This document shows, piece after piece, positions 10,346 to 21,145 of a DNA stretch of 64,000 nt; within the stretch, counting starts at the first letter, position 1, and every line of letters starts with the position of its first letter. A program made the position numbers and the translations under genes. The DNA is from Cyathus striatus (Eukaryota > Basidiomycota > Agaricomycetes > Agaricales > Nidulariaceae). The notes below the pieces were generated by a model. It worked only from the letters and a program-made list of their open reading frames with translations, made no database searches and was not told the origin of the DNA. The DNA lies in assembly GCA_025738555.1 (NCBI GenBank), contig JAOVFP010000001.1, positions 1,054,001-1,118,000 of the forward strand, in the 5' to 3' direction.

Positions 10346-11815
10346 CATATAGCCTTGAGTTTATATGAAAAAATTGGCTGACACCACTCCTTAAAATCAA
10401 TCCTGCAGTGTTGAACAACCATATTTTTGCTTCTGTTAGTGGTAATCTATCTTCACAGCAGGATTGTACCAATGGATGAATACTGTATATTGATTTGCTC
10501 TTAGTTTTCTTTATCAATGAAAATGACAGAAGCAATCCAATACTTTCATTAAAAAGCCAGTTGTTCCAGTCACCATTCTCATCTATATTTAGAACTGAAC
10601 CATTTATGTTGGGAAGATATGTACATTCAGTGTCATTTGCAAACATTTCTACATTTTTTACATAATTCTTGACAGCTCTTTCAAACATTGTTTGAGAGAT
10701 GTTTTCATGACACATATATGCAAATGTATTGAGTAAAGTTATAGCATATTCAGCTGCAGCTGCAGTCAATTTATCTGTATTTTTTTTTCATTTCCAGTAT
10801 TTGCTGAATGGAAATTTCCCATGTCTTATACACTGATTTGTTGTATTTTGATGATCCTTGATATTTATCATCATTAAATAATTTTGGACTATACTTGTTG
10901 TAAATTTTGATAAATTCTTCAAAGTTGCACTGTGTTCTAGTAATATATGCACCTGCCATGTCAATGGCTAATGGTAAATAATATAAGTTGCTGACTATCT
11001 GTTGTGCCTCCTTTTGATATATATGTGATTGTCCACTTGTTTTCAAAAGCAACTCAATTGCAGTTGTTTCATTCATTTCAGTCACCTCCATTGAATTAGC
11101 ATGAGTGGCAATTCTTCTAAGTGCAGGATTTCTGCTTGTTATAAGAATGTTTCCTGGATTCCCTGGAGGTAGATACTTTTCAACCATTTCTGGGGAGTTG
11201 TCTGCATTATCAAAGATTAGAAGCCATTCAGGTTTAACAGATGAAATCTGCTGTAAGACTATAGCAGTTGAGAACTCAAATGCCTGAGTACCATGATTTG
11301 CAAATTTTGTATAAATATCTTTCAGACTTTGTATAACTGTATCATCAGATGTTGTGTCAACCCAGAAAATATGAGAAAAACTGTAATCAGTAAGTCATTT
11401 CATTATTCACTACAAAAATCACAGGAAATACCTACTATTCAGCCATTTGATCACAAAATTTTAAACAGATTTGTGTCTTTCCAATACCCCCCATTCCATG
11501 CAGAAGAAACATTTTTCTTCCTAAGTTATCCACAGCATTACCAGTACAATAATGTTCACAAAGTTTCTCAAGATATATCTCTTGTCCCACAAAGTTTGAA
11601 GTTGTACAAGCCATAGTATTTTGAAGTTGAGGAACCAGATCAGCACTTGGATGGTTTGTAGATATGCTTATAATCTGTGAATAATAATCAATTTAGAAGT
11701 AGGATTCATCAATTGCAGTATAAATTAGTATAAAGATACCTGAATTTCTCCTCTGATGTCATTCATTTGTGGTTGATTAACATTGAAGTTATGAGCATTC
11801 GCAAAAGTATGGAAA

Positions 11816-11914
11816 CCCGGAGCACCACGCTCAGAAGCATCAAAATATTTAGTGCTCCAAGCGATGGCTGCTCAGCAGATCGCTTGTGCCTTCACTTAGA
11901 TATCTGTGCTCCGG
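11816..11914. mobile_element. Possible ~100-bp MITE with CCGGAGCAC / GTGCTCCGG ends
   Basis: The inverted words CCGGAGCAC (11817-11825) and GTGCTCCGG (11906-11914) bound a GC-richer segment. Inside it a second pair, AAGCGAT and ATCGCTT, strengthens the fold. It lies just upstream of the first surviving exon of the NB-ARC gene and may explain the loss of the gene's 5' part. No target duplication was identified. Confidence 0.4.
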
Positions 11915-11975
11915 TAATGAAATTCGGTAGCAACTCGCCTCAGTGAGGTTTTTCGCTAGGCGATTACATAAGCAT

Positions 11976-12018
11976 GGTCACGAGTGTCATTTCTACAAAG
12001 GAAACGACGCTCGTGACC
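11976..12018. repeat. Perfect-stem hairpin GGTCACGAG / CTCGTGACC
   Basis: The arms GGTCACGAG and CTCGTGACC pair exactly. Extension to GGTCACGAGTGTCATTTC against its partner gives 16 of 18 pairs around a short loop. Its function is unknown; it could be a transposon subterminal hairpin. Confidence 0.5.
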
Positions 12019-12059
12019 TGAGTGATAGACTGCACCTTGGCCTTCTTATAGTTATTCAT

Positions 12060-13430
12060 GTAAGTAAATAGCTATACAGTTGCTTTTTACATTAGTTATA
12101 AAGGTAAAAATTGAAAAATTCAATATCAGGTGGTATATATATCAAATATACCAAAAATACGAAAATTAACTCCAATTAACTATGATTTTGGCAGATCAAT
12201 TTACTTGATAATACCACAATCTGAATATGGATATATAAAGAGGTATCTATACTTGTTCTACATTAAATTATGTGTGGAAACAATGAAATTTGGGTGCAGG
12301 AGAATCCAAACAATTTGAGGGTATAAAAAGCATATATTTTATTATTCAAGCTGTATCTTCCTAACCAAGCCAGATGGATACATAGTTAAACCTGCATAGC
12401 ACTTTAGAATGTAGTACTGTATATGAGCAAATAATTGTATTGAAAAGACAAGATATAAGCTTGCTAAATGTAAAAGAATATAAGCAAAATATGTAAATCA
12501 GCATGAATTTGTGTTAGACATTCTACAAGAATACTTCAAATTACATCCTCATACTATTGATAGATATAGACATCTACAGTTAAAATGTATACTAAAAGTA
12601 TTGTAAGCAGCGAGTGTCTATTTGTGATTTTAGAGCAGATTCCTTTTTACTGCTTCTGATAAATAGACACACTCATTCTTTTTGCATGCCACTGCATTAA
12701 TATCTATGCCTGTTTTAAACAACTAGTTTTATGTATGTAACACATCTTACTAATTTTCTAATAGAAATGTCTGTAATAAAATTTTCCTTGAGATATTCTT
12801 GAGATATGGTCTTTCTAATATACACTATAACATATTAAAATATAAATTGAAAAGGACATTCCAATATGAAAATATGACACAATAAAAATGAGCTTTCATC
12901 TTCAGGTCTGTGAAATTCAGAAATCATGATTTGTGCTCTTTATTAGCTGTTGGAATTGCTCAGCATTTCATCAAAATATGTGTGAGTTATGCTGTAAATA
13001 ACTTATGGTTGGGCACAGTGGTATTGATTCAATCTAAGAGAAATATTCTGTAGTAGAGGATGAAGCACATAAGTGAACTAAGTGTAATAAATATTATGAC
13101 TCTTATTTCTGGTTGAAGACTTGCACAATATCTACATAATTTTGGTTTTAGTTATAAGACATACATACTATGTCTCATAAAAAAATTATGGCATTCCGAA
13201 GCCCACATAAAAAAATATCAGTCAATCAGTTATTTACAGAATGAGATAGCAGACTCATAAGGAAATGGCTTATAACACACCACTAAGTTATTGTATCACT
13301 ATGAAATTTGGGCATCCTCCTTATACAGATATGCACTACAGATATATAAAGTTATAAGTGATTCAGAGTGTTGTGTGATATCCTATACCCCAGACAACAT
13401 GATAAGTATGTCTCCTGAAGTGGGGTAAGA
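12060..13430. other. AT-rich gene-free stretch with one inverted repeat
   Basis: No gene is supported; the 62-residue frame at 12130-12318 shows no known motif. GTGTCTATTT (12614-12623) pairs with AAATAGACAC (12661-12670), giving a stem of ten pairs around a 37-base loop. Confidence 0.55.
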
Positions 13431-13439
13431 AAATACAAC

Positions 13440-15510
13440 GCGCAGGGCTTTATATATATTGACACACCGTCGTGGTCTATTCTTAAAACTACACAAGGAA
13501 ATGCGATTGAGTTTGAAATGGTGATGCATTATTTTTATCTACGCTAGTTGTCTCTGAAATAAACATACCACTATAAAACTTCTTAAACACACGTTCCTTT
13601 CTATCCGCGCAGATATCGTGGTCAGTTGACTTTTGTATTCCACCTTGATCTGATAACCTAATGGACTGGCTCTGATGATCAAGATGCGCACAATGGTACA
13701 AACGTCGAGATAATCTAATACTGTCTTCCTTAATTTGATAGTCCTTGTGATTGGAGCATCTTCAAGAACTTGCTATGATTTATACACCAACACAGTAATA
13801 CACAAAATCTACAGCGTGCATGATTCCCACAGGAGACAATGGATAAGCTGGTAGAGTCTCCCAGATCCCCCTCTGATCCCCTAACTGTTTCAAATTCTCC
13901 TAGATGACCCCCTCATCACTCGTATCCCCCACACTCTGCACATCCTATCGCCTTCCTGATCGCCCGTCAACCCCTTACCAAGTTCGATATCCTCGTCCCG
14001 CACACCTCACTCAGCGCCCATATTCCATTCATCCCCCACTTCATACTAAACTTTTACATTCTCCTCATATCCAACCTTCCCCTGTATCTCATACTGCCGT
14101 AAAACGGTAACGACTCCTCCCTCTCGATCTCTCGATCTTCACGTAACAATGAGGCAGGAGTGAGGTTTGGCGTGGGGTGGTATCCGTTGTAGAGAAGCGC
14201 TGTGTAGGGAAGCGGTGTTGCGAATAAAGGGTACGCTTGTAACGGCTGACGACACCAGCAGGCAACGAGTGGCTAGATGGCGAAGTGCGGTAGCGGAAGG
14301 TGAAGGATCATAGAGACAAGGTATGGCTGAGGTTTTGCGAGTGGTAGATAATGCATTTGAGCAGTGTCATAAAAGTATACACATTACCGGCGCGAAAAAC
14401 GAGAGGAAAGGCTTGTAAGTGAGAGGTAGGAGCCCGGAGATAATGCAGTTTAGTCCCCCGAAGAAACACATTGAGGTTTCTCATTGAGCGGGAGGGAGGA
14501 TGGCGGAATGGCGGATGTCACAATGCAGCAGGCAACGGACAGCTGCTGGGATAGCAGCCACGTTCGCATCGTCTCAGCGTCTTCCTCATTCCTATGCCCT
14601 TGACATACTCCACGTTCGCCTCATCCGATACGCCCGCCTTAACTTATCACCTTCGCCACCTTCGCCCTCACCCCTACATCTGCCTCATACTCTGTGTCTT
14701 CTTCCATAAGCACATGGGAAACGTAGAGATCTGACATGGAGTTGGCGGTGGCTTCACATAGCATTGTAACGGTGGAGCAGACGCCAGCAGAGGCATGGTA
14801 TGGCAGAGATGAGAGAATAGCTGACGATGTATAGCTACAAAGTATTAGAAGGCAGTGGGACGAAGAGATTGAGAGATTGACCTGTTTTGTCGTGAGTAGT
14901 GAGTTGTAGGTGCTTGGAGGAGTGGGGCGCACGAAGCTATTCGTTTAACTGAAGGGACAAGACTATCTCATCCTCCTGACGAATCTTCTAAACGGAGGGC
15001 GGGTGCAGTCATCAGCATATGCTACCCTTGATCAGATAGCGCTTTCGACTATGCTCATCGTGTAACGCAGTAGAATCAGCGAGGCTGTGGACTCGGAACA
15101 ATCCAGCGATAGCTGCAAACGACTCCTTGATATCCTGAGCCAAAGTAGTCGCAAACAGTGAATGGAACATACCATTGCTCGCAGGCATGCTCCTTTCCAC
15201 CCAAATATATCACACTCCATCCTTCCACCGCAGGCTTCTGTTCCCTCGTATCCTTAACTCTTTCGGTTCTCTCTTCCTTTGTGTGGTATCCCCTGGTATG
15301 AGTATCCCTTTGGGAAGCCACCTATTAATGGATCAGTTGAATGAAAAGCCGTGAGCGCCTTTTACAATGTGGTCTGAAAGTTGAGGTGAGCTTTTATCGT
15401 GAAGACTTCCAGGCGGCACATGTGTAAGTTCTTGAATGGTTGTTTCTCGTGTTGACGGAGATGAGATGGGAAGAATAGTGCAAGTTGACAGTAGCGAGAC
15501 TGTGAGAGTC
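13440..15510. other. GC-richer stretch, no confident gene
   Basis: Composition changes sharply at about 13430. A minus-strand piece at about 14675-14845 (AILSSLPYHASAG, then TMLCEATANSMSDLYVSH) follows a CAG acceptor and reads like a real exon. I recognise no family and could not join it to other exons. The frames at 13904-14110 and 15012-15321 look like by-products of composition. Confidence 0.35.
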
Positions 15511-16710
15511 TAGGAAGATTGCAGGCTCCTAAAACCAGCACGCTCGTATCTCGCTACAACCTCCTTAGGTAAACAGAGTCAAATATTTGCTTAAGGCAAA
15601 TAAACCTAAGGGAGGTTCTGCTTGATAGAGCAGCTGGCACAAGTCGTCATCGAAATTTCCCCGCGGACCCTTGCCATCAACAGGGAAATCGACGGCGGAG
15701 CACGCCGCGTTCCCACCTCATACTTACCTGCTCGCGCTCATGAGCACAATGATCTACTACAGTTATCTGAGCCTCATACTCTCCACATACTTAAGTATTC
15801 TAAAATCCAATAATATATTTTTGATCTTTCTTGAACTATGCTTGTTGAATGCTGTACTTAATACTTGTATTCCAGTGGAGTGTAGAATAAACTGGATTTT
15901 TGAAAGTTATTGGCCTATAAATGTATATGAACTGGAATGAAAGATTAAAAATAAAGTATCCTGTAGGTATGTACTTCACCGACAGTTAAACAATAAAATA
16001 ACTCAATGCTGAATGCTGGTTGTAATGGAATGACGTGCCTATAGAATAGTTATGCACTATAATAGGTAATGAATGTAAGTAAACGGTATATCAGGCTCTA
16101 TGTGGCATAAGTTCAGCTCACCTTTGCTCTCATAAGTCAAGAGACAACTGGGGAGAGTGGATGACTTCTTAATTTACTTATATAAAAGAATAGATCAAAA
16201 TTTTAATTACTAAGTCGCTGTACCAGATCAATTGGCAAGGAAAGTGCGGCTCCTACCTAAATGGTACGGTGCATTAATAGCACACAGATTGCATAAACAA
16301 TGCTTGCGCTCCAACAGGTTTCCTGCCACCAAAGGCTCATGATACAGAGTCAATAGTGTATACTCAGAAGGTACTTTCATCAATCTATGAAGAAAGACTT
16401 ATAGTGTAATCAACCACAATACAGATATTGCAATAGAAATTATTTTAATATTTAGCAAGATACAATGATGAATACACCAATGGACTCTTCAGAGCATGTG
16501 TTCAGTACTATATGTAACAAAATTTAACAGAGAATGACCACTGATACTTTGAAAATGAAAGATGTTCCACATTGTATTTAAGAACCATGTAAGCCTGATA
16601 CTTATCCTAAGCGATAAGTAGTACATATCAGTGCTGCAGTCAGCAAGCATAGCTCATACTTAAGTACGTGGAGAGTATGAGGCTCAGATAACTGTAGTAG
16701 ATCATTGTGC

Positions 16711-16928
16711 TGTTAAAACTATTGGACTGGACAGGGATTGAACCTGTGACCACCCGTACTCATGACTAGGCACTCTTCCAACTGAGCTACCAGCCCTTGC
16801 CTATACACAAGCAAGAACAGGTACTTAACCAGTTGAGTGGGCTACCAGGCTCATCACCATGGCAGGAGTGCTCCAATATTATACACCCCCATAACCCAGT
16901 CAAGGCTGTCAACCTTGCCAATCCAACA
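16711..16928 (-). mobile_element. 218-bp LTR-like insertion with embedded tRNA-like sequence
   Basis: On the plus strand it runs TGTTAAAACTATTGG...CCAATCCAACA, giving TG...CA ends with TGTT/AACA palindromy. TGTGC is exactly duplicated on both sides (16706-16710 and 16929-16933). The left arm of the host foldback element (15522-15795) shows the empty site GAGCACAATGATC without the insert, so the boundaries are firm. Its minus strand carries a tRNA-like sequence, plus a second A-box-like stretch (CCTGGTAGCCCACTCAACTG, near 16835). A solo LTR of a small (TRIM/SMART-like) retroelement and a tRNA-derived SINE are the two readings; the TG...CA ends and 5-bp duplication favour the first. Confidence 0.7.
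16724..16796 (-). tRNA. tRNA-like sequence (probable pseudo-tRNA / Pol III promoter)
   Basis: The 73-nt sequence has a 7-bp acceptor stem (GGGCTGG with CCAGTCC, one G-U pair), a D arm with canonical A box TAGCTCAGTTGG, and a T arm ACAGG-TTCAATC-CCTGT containing the B box GGTTCAATCCC. The predicted anticodon arm CCTAG-TCATGAG-TACGG does not pair properly and position 33 is not U. It is therefore unlikely to be a functional tRNA. The intact A and B boxes could still recruit RNA polymerase III. Confidence 0.6.
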
Positions 16929-17181
16929 TGTGCTCATGAGCGTGAGCAGGTAAGTATGAGGTGGGAACGCGGTGTGCTCCGCTGTCGATTTCCCTGTTGA
17001 TGGCAAGGGTCTGCGGGGAAATTTCGGTGATGACTTGTGCCAGCCGCTCTATCGAGCAGAACCTCCCTTAGGTTTATTTGCCTTAAGCAAATATTTGACT
17101 CTGTTTACCTAAGGAGGTTGTAGCGAGATACGAGCGTGCTGGTTTTAGAGCCTGGGAAGATCGTAGATATTCCAATAAGAT

Positions 17182-17248
17182 AATAAGGCCGGCAAGCGGC
17201 AGGGCCCACTACCTTCCCCTCTTGCTGTGTCGTGAAACTTTAGTGGGC
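17182..17248. repeat. Motif AAGGCCGGCAAGCGG...GCCCACTACC with hairpin
   Basis: AATAAGGCCGGCAAGCGG followed by GCCCACTACC recurs at 46750-46793 with a longer spacer. Here GCCCACTA (17204-17211) pairs with TAGTGGGC (17241-17248). Two distant copies in one window suggest the end of a dispersed transposon family; no partner end was identified. Confidence 0.5.
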
Positions 17249-17637
17249 TTTCACTGGTCTTGTGAGCAGTACTTGATTTTTTCAAGGACTGGTAAAGGTT
17301 TAGGAAGGCTGACAGCGGGTGATTGATATATCCTTAGATGATGGAGTGTTTGTTGAACAGGCTCAAGTCTGTGAGAATTACTGGCAAGATATTTGGACTA
17401 ATGGAAACCGCATTAAGTGTGTAGATGTGACGAAGAAGCCATCATATATATTTTTAAAAAGTAAATAATACAAGGGTGGATCTTTATTTATACAGTTAGA
17501 ATTCGACAAAAGTAGAAAAATATGTTAGTTGTAGATTTTTTGGAGACATTAAGGAAAGGGTTTTTTGGGGGGGGTGGAAGTGGATAAGTAGGATAAGAAA
17601 TTTTAAAAAGCGGAATTGTACTAATTATCAATTTTTA

Positions 17638-19113
17638 CTATGTGATGTGTGATGTGTGAGATTTGAATGATACGAAAAGGAAATAAACATACGCTTCGTC
17701 GATTTCAGTGCTCTTCGCAGCTTTTCGACCTTTCTTGTTGCCAGAGGTGCTTGTGGTAGGTTTATCTTCAGTGGTTTTGTCTTTGAGGGAAGATGTGGTT
17801 GATGCGCTTTGGAAGGTTCTTAATGACCTGAAACGACGTTTGCGTGGGATAAGAGGTTGTGCGTGAGAAGGACCGTTATTGTCAAGTTGTATCAATTGGT
17901 CGGGGATTTCAGGAGGCAGGTTGGATTTCGCAAACACTTCTAGATTTTCAATGATCAGGTGAAATGTCTACGTCATTTATGAGATGGAATTATAACAAAT
18001 AGAAAATATACAATATTTTACCTTTTGTAGGAGCGATGGGTTGAAACGGTCCGGAATAATCCATTCGATAAGCGAGGCATCTATAACGACCAAAGTTCCA
18101 GGGCGAAGTTTGTCATGCACCTCCCAAGGACAAATGGTTTTGCCATCAATATCGTCGAAATTTTGCTGGACCAATTTTGCTTTGTCTAGTTGGAAGTAAG
18201 AACCTTGGTAGTCAGGCAACCTGGATGGTTCATAGAAGGACTCGATTTTTGACTCTTGGTTATTATTACCTGAAATTAAAACGAAAATGTTAAGGAAAAA
18301 ACATGGAGATAGAAACAAGTAACGCACTAGCGGGTTCCGGAGGTGGTTCAGAATCCAACACCATTTTTCAGGTGGTTGGTACAAAAGTTTCTTTTTCTTA
18401 GGTACGGAGCTAGGCTTATTGTTGGAGTTGGTAGGGGGAACCTGGATAGACACGATTAGAATGTTATTAACAGTGTGTAGTGATAGCAGAACTCTGTATT
18501 TCAAAGGAGTGATGAATTTGATGAGTGAGAAATCTTCTTGAGGAGTTGGTCGCATGATTACGGGAATAATATCCTGAATTATGCCGAAAAACGTCAAAGA
18601 GAGACAATGGTACGAATGTAAAATGGTTACTTTGTTAGTGCTTGAAACGCTATCGATCTCAGCTTCATAAATTTCATACAAGACAGCGATTTGATTGTTA
18701 TATGCCGATTTCAGTTCAGGAGTGGCTAAGGTGGGAGGTTCCACAACGATAATATCTTTGACACTGGTGGAGTCCATGATAGGCTATGAATATAGCATGA
18801 AAGTAATGTGAGGATGAATATGAAGTTAAGGTGTTAGACTTACACCTTTACCGTTGTTTCCCTTAGCAGTCATTTTGGTGCCCAATTCTTTACCTGCGAT
18901 CTGACCAAAAAGTGTGAACACTTTGTCGGTTTCTTTGGTTTCTGCATTTCTGCCATAGAAGACACGTTTGCTGTCAGTTTCGTGTGTTGCAAAAAGGTTT
19001 GAGCCATAGTTAAGCCCTCCTTGTGCAGGGGTGGTATGTTCATCGAATCCCATCATCTCTTGGTAGAGAAGGTCAAAACAACCTTGACGAAGGCGGTCAG
19101 TGAAACAAGCCAT
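17638..19113 (-). CDS. Unrecognised multi-exon fungal gene
   Basis: The ATG at 19113 opens MACFTDRLRQGCFDLLYQEM. The exon ends GNNGKG and splices through a GTAAGT...ATAG intron into PIMDSTSVKDIIVVEPPTL. Further introns can be placed at SSTNK/DIIPVIM (GTAACC...TCAG), NHLRNPL/GNNNQES (GTGCGT...TCAG) and SLLQK/VFAKSN (GTAAAA...CTAG). The product would be roughly 330 residues. It ends in a Ser/Thr/Lys-rich basic tail (RKRRFRSLRTF, GNKKGRKAAK) that looks like a nuclear localisation region. Consistent splicing with no stops implies a recently functional gene. No domain is recognised. The nearby minus-strand paralogues suggest a cluster of lineage-restricted genes. Confidence 0.6.
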
Positions 19114-19195
19114 GTTGTGGCAGTAGCAAGCTTAGGAGAGGAGGGGGGGGGGGAGAAAGAAACAATGTTGGCATAAATTTGTGGAGACCGTAATT

Positions 19196-19410
19196 TGTAG
19201 ATCAGAAATAGTGGACAAGAAATACGATGGAAAGTGAGTAATGGTGGAGATAAAAGTTCTTGGTAAAAGGCGTGATGAAAGAAAAGTCTAGACCATAATA
19301 TGTAGATCAGAAATAGTGGATAAGAAATAGGATGGAAAGTGAGTAATGGTGGAGATAAAAGTTCTCGGTCTATGTGTTCGAAAAAGACATGACGAAAGAA
19401 AAGTCTAGAC
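19196..19410. repeat. Tandem ~106-bp duplication
   Basis: The sequence starting TGTAGATCAGAAATAGTGGA at about 19196 recurs at about 19301 with few differences. Each copy is followed by AAAGTGAGTAATGGTGGAGA and by GAAAGAAAAGTCTAGACATA-like DNA. It lies between two minus-strand genes and is non-coding. Confidence 0.75.
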
Positions 19411-20195
19411 ATATGTCATCACAGAAAAAAACAGGGGAAAGATATGAGGATGCGAATGAATACACAAGTCTGTATAACCGCTGATGTACAGTACGGCTAC
19501 TGAAACGGTTGACAAAAGCCAGAGAGATAACATGAACGTGGAGGCGAGTGATTGAATTAGTGAGGGGCGTAGTGTGCCACGGGTGAGGTTGGGGTTCTGA
19601 GGATGGAGGTACTGGGGTATGTTAATATTCATGTTCAAAGCAATACAGAAAGGACGTACCATGCGATAGATAAACACAAAGAATCCTGTGATGCATGAAA
19701 TGAGACCAATAATTCCAAAAACTTCTAGTGTAGTATTGATCGAGCAAACTTGCAACAAGGGTTCCACAACGATGTTAAAAGCGAGCGCTATAATCGGGAT
19801 ATGGATATATAGAGGCTTTAGTACCAAAGTCTCGTCCACAGTTTGGGAAGTCAGAGCCGACTCATGGTTATCAACCTTCTGCAAATGCGAACGGTCCACC
19901 GATTCCATGGGCTTTTCCTTTTCAACAACCCGGTATGGAGACGAGTCACGTATCATACTCTGCACCTTTCTGATTTGCGGCTTAAAATCTATAACTGCTG
20001 AATTAACCCTCTCCTGTCGTGTTCCAACTTCAGTAGTCTGTTATTGGCGTCACGTAGTCGTTGAATAAGTTGCTCGGATTCTGACGGTAAAGAATTGGGA
20101 TGTGCAGCCGTAGTAGTAGTAGTACAGTCAACATCGTGATGAGTTGCGTTGGTTGGTTGAACGAAGGCATTGGCAGAGTTGTTCTGATCCTGCAT
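19405..20195 (-). CDS. Predicted membrane protein with N-terminal coiled coil, unrecognised
   Basis: From the Met at 20195 (MQDQNNSANAF) a polar Thr-rich segment leads to a short coiled coil (SEQLIQRLRDANNRLLKLE). The frame then shifts by one base near 20020 into ERVNSAVIDFKPQIRKVQSM and the rest of the protein. Three hydrophobic segments follow: LYIHIPIIALAFNIVVEPLL, FGIIGLISCITGFFVFIYRM and TFMLSLWLLSTVSVAVLYIS. The shift may be an unrecognised intron, an indel or a sequencing error. The frame stays open upstream to 20408, so the start is uncertain. Topology suggests an integral membrane protein; no family is recognised and no function is proposed. Confidence 0.5.
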
Positions 20196-20409
20196 ATGTC
20201 TATGGGTGCAAACCGTCTGATAGATCTCAAGCCTACGGGAAACCGTGCCTCTCTTTAGATATATACAAGATAATGCTGCCACTCTCATGTTATTATGAAG
20301 GTTCCAATCTATAATACCAATGTATTTTACAAAAAGATAGGCAAAATTCAAAAAGACCGGAATGTACTGGTGATGATTTCTTCGGGTTGGGTTTGACAGG
20401 TTATACACT

Positions 20410-21140
20410 CCGATTTGTGCTCTTCAATGCATCCTTGAGAGAATTTGTGGCCTGGACAAAGGACGTGTAAGTGGCACTCATTGTAGTAGCTAGCATGAAA
20501 GATAGAGGTAAGATGTACCACAAGTTAGAACAAGGACTGGAAGTTTGTATTCCTTAGAACAGTTGTCACACAGTCCTGAAGACATGGTGGTTTATAGAAA
20601 GGGGTGATATTGGGAAAGACTCGCAAGTACTAATGATTTATATATTGGACAACTAACAAAGGGATACCGCTTAGATGTCTGAATGGGTGTAAGTATATCG
20701 TGCCACTTGGGTATAATCCTACAAAATACATAGTAGATTGCGTTGTTTTTGAAGATGTCGTAGTCGAAACCTGAAGAGAATGTGCAAATAGATGAGCGCT
20801 ATTGTAACTTATTGAAATATCTACCCCACCAACATTTACATTGACAGGAGAAGGCGACTGAGAGAAGGGACAATGGGGAGAGGGGGTTTATTATTGAGTG
20901 TTTGTCATAGGTGAAGGGGGAGGGGGGGGGGAGGGGAAGGTACGCTTACACGAAGTGATATGGAATGAGTTATAAGTAGGATGTCATGAAACGACCAAAA
21001 GATAAATCATGTATTCTATGTTGGAATGTGATTTGAGGTGGTTGGTGGTTGTTAAATAATGTATCAATGGTTAGAGAATTACTACACAGGGTGAAATGTA
21101 TATATTTAATAAGAAATAATTATTTATTACTTGTTTTATT
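20410..21140. other. No supported gene; G-rich runs
   Basis: No exon could be supported. A G-rich stretch (about 20870-20940) contains runs of eight or more G. Composition resembles the neighbouring unrecognised cluster. Confidence 0.5.
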
Positions 21141-21145
21141 GTTAT

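Larger units (their letters stand above)
6538..10389 (+). mobile_element. TE1: 3852-bp palindromic non-coding element with 8-bp target duplication
   Basis: The element starts ATAAGTGTCAGCCAA and ends TTGGCTGACACCACTC. It is flanked by CTTAAAAC (6530-6537) and CTTAAAAT (10390-10397), an 8-bp duplication with one C/T difference. The arms are inverted copies of each other. From the outside in, each holds terminal DNA, a tandem series of roughly 65-bp units with paired TGATCA words, and a TGTCACA-word array. The core (about 7640-8880) has no credible gene and carries a small solo LTR. Removing the element plus one target copy lets the NB-ARC/TPR gene read from 'LILRSG' into 'YVLSSV'. No transposase is encoded, so it must be mobilised in trans. 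The 8-bp duplication is compatible with hAT, KDZ/Zisupton-like or related DDE superfamilies; the superfamily is not settled. TE2 is a sister element. Confidence 0.85.
6030..11785 (-). pseudogene. NB-ARC / TPR (NLR-like STAND) gene split by element TE1
   Basis: Read on the minus strand, an exon ending NVNQPQMNDIRGEIQ (about 11785-11742) splices to IISISTNHPSADLVPQLQNT and then FVGQEIYLEKL. The P-loop GMGGIGKTQ is at about 11474-11500. A GTAGGT...ACAG intron follows. Next come the Walker B-like WLLIFDNADN, the sensor ILITSRN, and YLPLAIDMAGAYI, which corresponds to the plant GLPLA motif (about 11250-10940). A nine-A run at about 10779-10787 shifts the frame; with eight A the frame continues into a winged-helix-like region (10769-10390). 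TE1 then interrupts the codons. Beyond it the frame resumes as YVLSSVSPEDTIEEY and enters kinesin-light-chain-type TPRs (YMNQGKW...LGEEHSDTLAGIEMLAM, about 6190-6050) after one TGA. In fungi this family is linked to non-self recognition and programmed cell death; that role is inferred from family. The N-terminal effector domain is missing. Confidence 0.85.
15522..17154 (+). mobile_element. hAT-like foldback element, 1633 bp, ~274-bp terminal inverted repeats
   Basis: The ends are CAGGCTCCTAAAACC and GGTTTTAGAGCCTG. Flanks GGAAGATTG (15513-15521) and GGAAGATCG (17155-17163) form a 9-bp duplication with one mismatch, or 8 bp if one base belongs to the element. The left arm is 15522-15795. The right arm is 16657-17154 and is the same length once a 223-bp insertion (16711-16933) is removed. 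The arms are highly similar and contain CTAAG-type palindromes. The internal segment near 16465-16570 translates to PMDSSEHVFSTICNKI, which resembles the hAT C-terminal '(A)ERVFS' block, supporting a decayed hAT. Apart from that trace the core is non-coding. Confidence 0.75.

Noticed and set aside
13904..14110. Pro/Ser-rich 68-residue frame
   Set aside because: Composition-driven and without splice sites or homologous motif.
16724..16796. A functional nuclear tRNA gene
   Set aside because: The anticodon stem does not pair and U33 is missing; the sequence lies within an LTR-like insert.
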